Source: Polytrichum commune (taxonomy: Eukaryota; Streptophyta; Polytrichopsida; Polytrichales; Polytrichaceae). Taken from it: DNA of 64,000 bases. The notes below the pieces were generated by a model. That model had not been told where the DNA came from. It made no database searches and worked only from the letters and a program-made list of their open reading frames with translations. The position numbers and the translations under genes were made by a program. This document shows, piece by piece, positions 58,141 through 64,000 of this stretch. The stretch lies in contig OX485806.1 of the NCBI GenBank assembly GCA_950295325.1, forward strand, positions 45,131,169-45,195,168, read 5' to 3'. Every line of letters starts with the position of its first letter. Position 1 is the first letter of the stretch.

Positions 58141-58899
58141 CGGAAAAGAAGAATATACGATGTGCATGAAAAAATAATTACAACAAATGTCATAGAATCA
58201 AAAACATGTACAAAGAAACCTCTCCAACATTATAAAATATACATCAACATTGTAACTAACCATATACATCTCAATACTTATATCTATCAAGTTAATCCTT
58301 AATTTTGACAACTTCTATATTATAAAATCCTAAACCTTTGCAAAACCTTAACAACCAATGTTACAAAATGAAAAGCATGTACAAAGAAACCTCTTTAATA
58401 CTACAACATATACACCAAGATTGTAACTAACTATAGACATCTCTATACTAAATGTGAATCACAATCAATGGCACTTACAAGTTGTAATGAAAACCCCCTT
58501 GAGTATGCAAGAATGTTCAATCAATGAAGGTGAGAGGAGGAGATAGGAGAGAAGTGAGGATGAGAGGGGGCTTGAGAGAACAGGTCCGGAAAATGTGCCA
58601 AAAAGGCACTTGGTTTCTTTTCGGACCCATAATTCAGGGTTCAGGACCCTGGCCTCGGCTTAGTGGAAGGCCCCGGCTACAGCAAGGCGGGCAGGCCCAC
58701 GGGTAGGGGGGGCAGCTAGAGGGTGGGGGCAATGGACAAGGGGGTAAGCTAGCAGGCGAGGACAGCGGGCAGGCCCACAAACGGCAATTTAGGGGCAGGC
58801 TAGAGGTCGAGGGCAGGTAGTAGGGACACAAACCCTTGTTTGTCCCGCTCTTAGGGGCGAGGGGGGCTGACCCACCATACCACCGCTTGTTCCTATCGG

Positions 58900-59560
58900 C
58901 ACTAATTTGTAATTGCCTAGCCTGTGATTAGTAGGCCTCAAGTTATTTATTTAGCCCTATTGAGTGTATAACCAGGGTGTTTTTAGGTGCTAAAATGTAC
59001 ATCTAGCTGGATCCAGCTACACCTTCTCCAATGAAATGAGATTCGTTTTAGGTCCATTAAGTCAAAAGATCAATGAGGGCCGTTTCACACTATGGCCAAG
59101 AGGCCATCAATTTCCACCAATCATATTGCAAGAAACCAAGAATTCGGCCTTTCGACCCTTCACACTAAAGGCCAAAGTTCAAAAGCCATCACAATTTAAA
59201 ATGTCTACATGGCAATATTTTTTGACCAAGGCGACTGTTACACACCTCTCGTCGGTTGGCAATTGGTTTCACGACAACAATCTCTCAGAGTAAGGAATTG
59301 AAAAAAACACAATTTATTTCTTTATGAGACCTTTAAATACATTCTGAGACCAAGTAAGTTTTGGTCAAAGAAGCTCTACCACCCGACTATAGGAGAGAGA
59401 GCTAACAACCAAAAAACCCCTCTCTCCTCCCCCAAACTTCCTCTTATGCCAAAGGCACTACTTTTACTTTCTATCTTTACATATAGTAAAAATATTCTAT
59501 TCATAGCTCTATCTAGTAGTTCTACTATGAATCTATTTTCTATTTTTGGCTCTTCTCAAA
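58900..59560. other. No gene recognised
   Basis: An open plus frame at 59036-59293 begins MRFVLGPLSQKINEGRFTLW, with no known relatives in my memory. The remainder is featureless. Confidence 0.4.
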
Positions 59561-59570
59561 CCTTCTTCAA

Positions 59571-59935
59571 GTTGGAATTGTTTAACTCCAACTTAGTTTA
59601 TCCATTCCATCTTCTAGTTGGAACTGTCTTATTCCAACTAATTCATTCAATCTTCTAATTGGAACTGTCTAATTCCAACTAGCTTTATCTATTCATTGAG
59701 AGTTGTCTAACTCCAATGAATAACATTCATCTTTCCAAATATGGAGTGGTCTAACTCCCGTGCACCTCATCGAGAGAGTTGTCTAACTCACGTGCATATG
59801 TTCTCAATTGGAATAGTCTAATTCCAATGCACTAAATGCGGAGCTGTCTAACTCCAGTGCACATGTTCTCAATTTGGAGTTGTCTTACTCCTATCCATTC
59901 ATCTTCAATTGAGAGTTGTCTAGCTCTTATCTTTC
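59571..59935 (+). repeat. Array of about ten small hairpins with a GTCTAA loop
   Basis: Imperfect stem-loops recur every 25-50 bp: GTTGGAATTG/TTTAACTCCAAC, GTTGGAACTGTCTTATTCCA, ATTGGAACTGTCTAATTCCA, GAGAGTTGTCTAACTCCAAT, TGGAGTGGTCTAACTCCCGT, GGAATAGTCTAATTCCAATG, GCGGAGCTGTCTAACTCCAG, TTGGAGTTGTCTTACTCCTA and GAGAGTTGTCTAGCTCTTAT. The stem pairs GGAnT with AnTCC (or GAGAG with CTC), while the loop TGTCTA is constant. Compensating differences occur between copies (GGAAT...ATTCC versus GGAGT...ACTCC). Confidence 0.8.
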
Positions 59936-59939
59936 TCTG

Positions 59940-62580
59940 CTTACACACTGGCACATGCAGTTAGAATATTCCTTAATAATTCTAGTTACATTACAGCGAC
60001 GGACTCTCGAAGGAAGTTTGGTGACATGAATGGAAACCTAAACTATGGTTGAGATCTCGTTAAATGTTTTTCATAAAAATATAAAAATTTGACAAGATCT
60101 TGGCCGTTAGATTGGAAGGGTTGTTTTGGGTAGCATATAAAGTGGGATGCTCTTTCTTCCTTTGGCCTTTGGAGGCTTCACACTATGCCCAGCCAAAGGC
60201 TCCAATTTCTATATTTTGTTGGTTATTTTCAACCCATTTCTTTGGTCCCTCAACAAAGTTTGGCCATTAAATCCTATGGCCTCTCAACTTGGATAGCCAT
60301 AGTATGAAGTGGCTCTAAGAATCAACCTTGTTATCCTCACACTCATGTGGGACCACTACCTCCCAACCATGGTTTGGAGCTGATGACATCTATGACACAT
60401 ATATTGTTCCAATGGGTATTAGTTTAAGCATAGTTAGTCATTAGGAGTCTAGTTGCTAGGAGCCTAGTCTAGTCGTTAGGAGCTTAGAAAGTCATTAGGA
60501 AACCAGGCAACACACTGGGTGACTTGTTGGAAAACCTGCCATAGCCACTAGGATGGGTGGCGTGCCCCACCCAAGCCCATTACCCTCAAGTGAAGATACC
60601 TCATCAGCATAGTAATGTTATCACATGAACCTATGAAACCTATAATTGTTGACCTGAAAGGACCCAATATATTTCCTCATTGTAAATAGGCATAACATTA
60701 CTTAGCGTGCAAGTCTCATTCTGTGGGCCATTAGAATATAACAATGGAATGCTCAAAAAACCATGAAAGGGAGATTCAAATTCAAATTGAACCCCCAACA
60801 TTTGATTGTTCTATTCTGAGGGCCCATATTGTGTGAGTAATATTATGATAACTAAGTCGTGTTGTAATATTCGCGTTCAAGAGGTATAGGTCTGATTGTT
60901 TCATACTGATACAAACATGTACTCCATCAACCTTTATGGTGTTACGTGCAAACTATACTTAGTTCCAAATTCCAGTTGTTAATGGCGAACACTAAACCTC
61001 CTTCTACGAACTTTCAGGGGGAGGTGGATAGGGACTGGGATAGTTTTCCAACCAAAAATTGCTACCCGCTCCGCCTGTCAACCCTAAACCCCACCCTTAA
61101 TGCGTCCGAGTCCAGGTGGAATCTAAGCCTAACATGTGTTCAACTCCTATAGCAGGTTTGATCAATCAAGAACCATGCCAGTCCCACTGAAGGCATTTAT
61201 AAATCTTTTACCTTTATTTAGAGATCACAAGGTAATCAGTGTTTAACAACACTCTAACACCTTGTGATCGTTCCAGACCCACTCAATGTCATAACATAAT
61301 ACACAACAATCCCTATCTACGTCATTCCACACCCATAACCCACTAATGCTTCACTAATCTAATCAACTTCACTAATTCCACTAATTAACCTAATCAAACT
61401 CCTAATTCCACCCATTTATTAATCATGGCCTTATCAACCCTAGATGCCCCACCATGTAGGCTCAAAGCCTAGCTAGGTTAGGAACCTTCAGAAATTATTA
61501 GCAGCAGGTAATTCTACGTTGTTTCTCCTTCGCTCCTGCCTGTCAAGCCCGTCAAAGTAGTCTGCACCGAACTAGTGCCAGCCGACCTTCCTGGTTCGGC
61601 TCCTTGGAGGTCTGTTGGCTTCGACAGTCTGGCCTTAGCCTGATGCATTCGCCACATTGCCTACCGCCTTGCTTCAGATGGTGAAGCCTCAACCATAAGT
61701 TGGCTGCTTGCATTCAACTCGGTCAAGCTCAACCGTATCTCCCTCACAATTTCGGCACTCTGCCGACTCTGCAATTCACACTCTGTGCGCTCTTCCCAGC
61801 GGTAGAGTTCCTGCTTCCCTCTGCTTCCACTTACCTCTTAATCGTCACCTAAATTCTTACAGCTTGTATTCCCTAGACGCATTTTTACTCAGTCCTCAAT
61901 CCTCAATCCACCAACCCACTGCAGGGTGATTCTCTGACTCTCCTCACAGTAGTTAAATTCCTCCTCAACCGCATTCCCTTCACACACATTCCTCAGCGCT
62001 TCTTCTGTTGTCGAAATCCTCCCTCACTGCCTCAATTCAATACCAACCATGCCACCCAGCTTGGCCGAACTTCCATCTGCGGCATTCTCGCCTTAATCAC
62101 CCAATCCTCCTTGAAGCAGCCAGAGCTCGCTCCTGGCTCCGGCCGCTGCCTCCAAGTGTTCGGCGAGGTCAGAGAGAGTTCGAGAGAGAGTCCTATCTCG
62201 AAAACAGGGGATTCTCCTTCGCTCCTGATCCGAATTTGCCGCATCTCATCCAAGGGCGAACGGTTGCAGGCCCTCAATGGCTTGCCCTTGAGCCTAAAAC
62301 GAACATCTGGCTGCCTTAAAAGAGCAATTAATTCTAAGCCTAACTCAGCCTATCTTGCTGCCTTGAACACACATTAACCAAACTAAAACTACCTTCAACT
62401 AATACAACACTAGCAAAAACTCAACCCAGCTCTTAAGGAACTTACTTTAACTCCTGCCCACTTAACACTCTTTTTAAGTTTTAAAATAATGCAACAAAAA
62501 ACCAAAGCCTAAGTTTTACACATTTAGGAGGTTAACCACAATTTGGGCCCCCAGTTTGGGCTCATACCGCCCAAGTTCAA
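59940..62580. other. No gene recognised
   Basis: A short repeat with TAGGAG and TAGTC/TCGTTAGGAGC occurs at 60420-60510. 61490-62350 is C-rich, with several shadow frames but no recognisable protein. GTGTTCGGCGAGGTCAGAGA near 62157 resembles 22155. Confidence 0.4.
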
Positions 62581-62589
62581 AAAAAAATT

Positions 62590-63512
62590 ACCTTTGCATT
62601 CTTTAAGGCCATTGGTCCATATAATCCATATTGAGTGCACTTCATATTCAAGGTCTAAAATCCAATATATATATGTTCATTTCCATTAAGTAAATAAGCA
62701 ATTGATTGGGATTTCATTTTTGAGGTGAAACTGTGAATGAAGCATGTAATAACATTACAAAACCCTCATTAGCATTAAGGTTATAATTTGTGTAACTTAC
62801 CATTGAAAGGGTCTTTGTCAATCTTAAATGGAACTAAAATTAATGTTTTATTTTGGGAATATTTATTTTATAATATTTAAGTTAACACCTTCTATTTTCA
62901 CAAGTATTTATACACATTCAAATTAATAGAGTGGGATTGAATGTAATTAGGTACAATCAATCCTAATTAATCCTAATTAAGCCCAATTTAATTAAAAAGT
63001 ATGCTTACCAAACTAATTAAGCCTAATGAATTATAAAATGCACTTTCTGGAATCAATCATGATTTAATTCAGATGAGTGATGTGCTTAATTAAAAATTTC
63101 AAGGCTTCATGTTGCTTAGTTAGGCTAAAAGCACCTATTTGCACTTAATTGGGCTTAATTAGTTTGAATGTGTATGAATACTTTGTGAAAGTAGAAGGTA
63201 TTGACTAAATTATTATAAAATAAACATACTAAAAATAAAAACACTAATTTTAGTTCCATTTTAAATTGACAAAAACTCTTTCAATGGTAAGTCACAAAAA
63301 TTATAACCTCAATGCTAATGAGAGTTTTGTAATTTTTTGACTTCCAAGTTAATTACATGGTTTATTGATAATTCCATTTCGAAATGAAATCCCAATCAAT
63401 TGCTTATTTACTTAATAAATGTGAACATATAGATATTGGATTTTGAACCTCAAAGATGAAATGGACTCAATATGGGTTTTATGGACAAGTGACCTTCAAG
63501 AATGCAAGGGTT
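62590..63512. mobile_element. Fold-back element of about 920 bp
   Basis: The left arm (62590-62990) and right arm (63120-63512) are imperfect reverse complements. Matching pairs are GCATTCTTTAAGG / TTCAAGAATGC, TCCATATTGAGT / ACTCAATATGG, AATAAGCAATTGATTGGGAT / ATCCCAATCAATTGCTTATT, ACCATTGAAAGGGTCTTTG / CTCTTTCAATGGT, and TTCACAAGTATTTATACACA / TGTGTATGAATACTTTGTGA. The loop is about 130 bp, centred near 63055. No coding frame is present. It may be a fold-back MITE or a long hairpin transcript source. Confidence 0.75.
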
Positions 63513-63514
63513 TC

Positions 63515-64000
63515 GTTCTCATGAGTTGGATCTTAGTTATTAAGGTTGCAAATTGTGATTATGTAGATAAGTATGGCAAGCTGTAGCCCAATAGACTTCT
63601 GATTTGGACTTTGAATGTATAGTTTTCAGGACAGTGCCCAAGGTTAGTTTAATTTTGTTTTAAAAATTTGGTTAAATAAATGAGGCAATGATGCCATCAA
63701 CATGAAATGTTAAGTTGAAGAACAGTACGGGAAATGGACTCCATGCTTTAAATGATTACATCAATTCTCAATACAAAGGAAGTCTACCCTGTAGCCAATG
63801 TTTGGGGAAAACCAGTGGTTCTTTACAAATAAAGCGATCGGTTTGGACAAAAAACCGGATATGGAAGAGTGTAGTCAGATGGGCATCCGATCCATCAAGG
63901 GAGGGCACCCGATATTGACGGGTATTCATTTTGAATCCCCGGATAATACATGGTTTCAATGTGTAAGTCTCCGGATATTAACCGTCCCCTTGAGGGTATC
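63515..64000. other. No gene recognised
   Basis: Two antiparallel open frames (63715-63918 and 63768-63959) overlap each other and show no family features. Confidence 0.4.

Larger units (their letters stand above)
54400..58890. mobile_element. 4.5-kb element with long terminal inverted repeats, Mutator-like
   Basis: The left arm (54400-55140) and right arm (58100-58890) are reverse complements over hundreds of bases: AAGGGCGGGACAGACAAG / TTTGTCCCGCTCTTAGG, CTCTCAAGCCCCCTCTCATC / its complement near 58560, and GTACATGTTTTTATTTTGTAACATTG / its complement near 58360. The left arm holds an internal tandem duplication (54405-54560 and 54548-54690). Inside are decayed plus-strand pieces: EILGTWEDLKGI, NCEFQIKVMN, VTIYVHTKHSGHTLGSDGDS, FFLPVHP, RRPFVVVIQTT and HWIFDKHG, which recall the zinc-cluster and early DDE parts of MULE transposases. 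A second inverted pair lies inside (56433-56900 and 57730-58140). The target duplication could not be fixed. Confidence 0.6.

Overview
The window looks like repeat-rich nuclear DNA of a land plant. There are no bacterial-style operons, introns are of GT-AG type, and decayed LTR and DNA transposons dominate. One decayed gene (1.39-2.02 kb) resembles a protein family I remember from moss and other seed-free plant genomes, and a piggyBac relic is present, so a bryophyte or another seed-free plant is my guess. That placement rests on memory and is weak. I see no tRNA, rRNA or CRISPR array. Only one gene model (46.5-47.4 kb) lacks an obvious break in the part I could follow.

Layout. 1.4-5.1 kb: a moss-type gene relic, a Ty1/copia RNase H fragment and a piggyBac transposase pseudogene. 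5.4-8.3 kb: LTR/leader-like DNA with a 190-bp tandem repeat. 8.3-15.4 kb: nothing recognised. 15.4-17.4 kb: a candidate LTR with a TATA box. 17.7-20.5 kb: copy A of a non-autonomous gag-only element. 22.5-23.3 kb: a zinc-cluster transposase-like relic. 23.4-30.7 kb: a large array built on a short CCCTCTCGG palindrome. 30.7-33.1 kb: a decayed multi-exon gene with a methyltransferase-like motif. 34.4-38.4 kb: gag copy B, split by a 563-bp TIR element. 38.5-40.8 kb: a second palindrome array in opposite orientation. 45.2-46.2 kb: a pogo/Tigger-like transposase relic carrying a 270-bp insertion. 46.5-47.4 kb: a plausible two-exon gene. 48.6-49.3 kb: an FCP1-type phosphatase pseudogene. 50.1-52.8 kb: a decayed gene with a DGQHS (ParB/DGQHR-like) motif. 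54.4-58.9 kb: a long-TIR, Mutator-like element with a 708-bp TIR element nested in it. 59.6-59.9 kb: a hairpin array. 62.6-63.5 kb: a fold-back element.

The most unusual theme is at least four unrelated families of short spaced palindromes: CCCTCTCGG (about 65 sites), TTTACGAACG (about 17 sites at 47.2-53.3 kb, inside and around the DGQHS gene), CTCACTTC (33.5-33.7 kb) and a GGAnTTGTCTAA hairpin (59.6-59.9 kb). In the first family the asymmetric central dinucleotide (TT or AA) normally follows unit orientation but is flipped in some units. This suggests the palindrome core inverts or is converted independently of its flanks.

All calls come from reading the sequence and remembering protein families. 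No database search was run.
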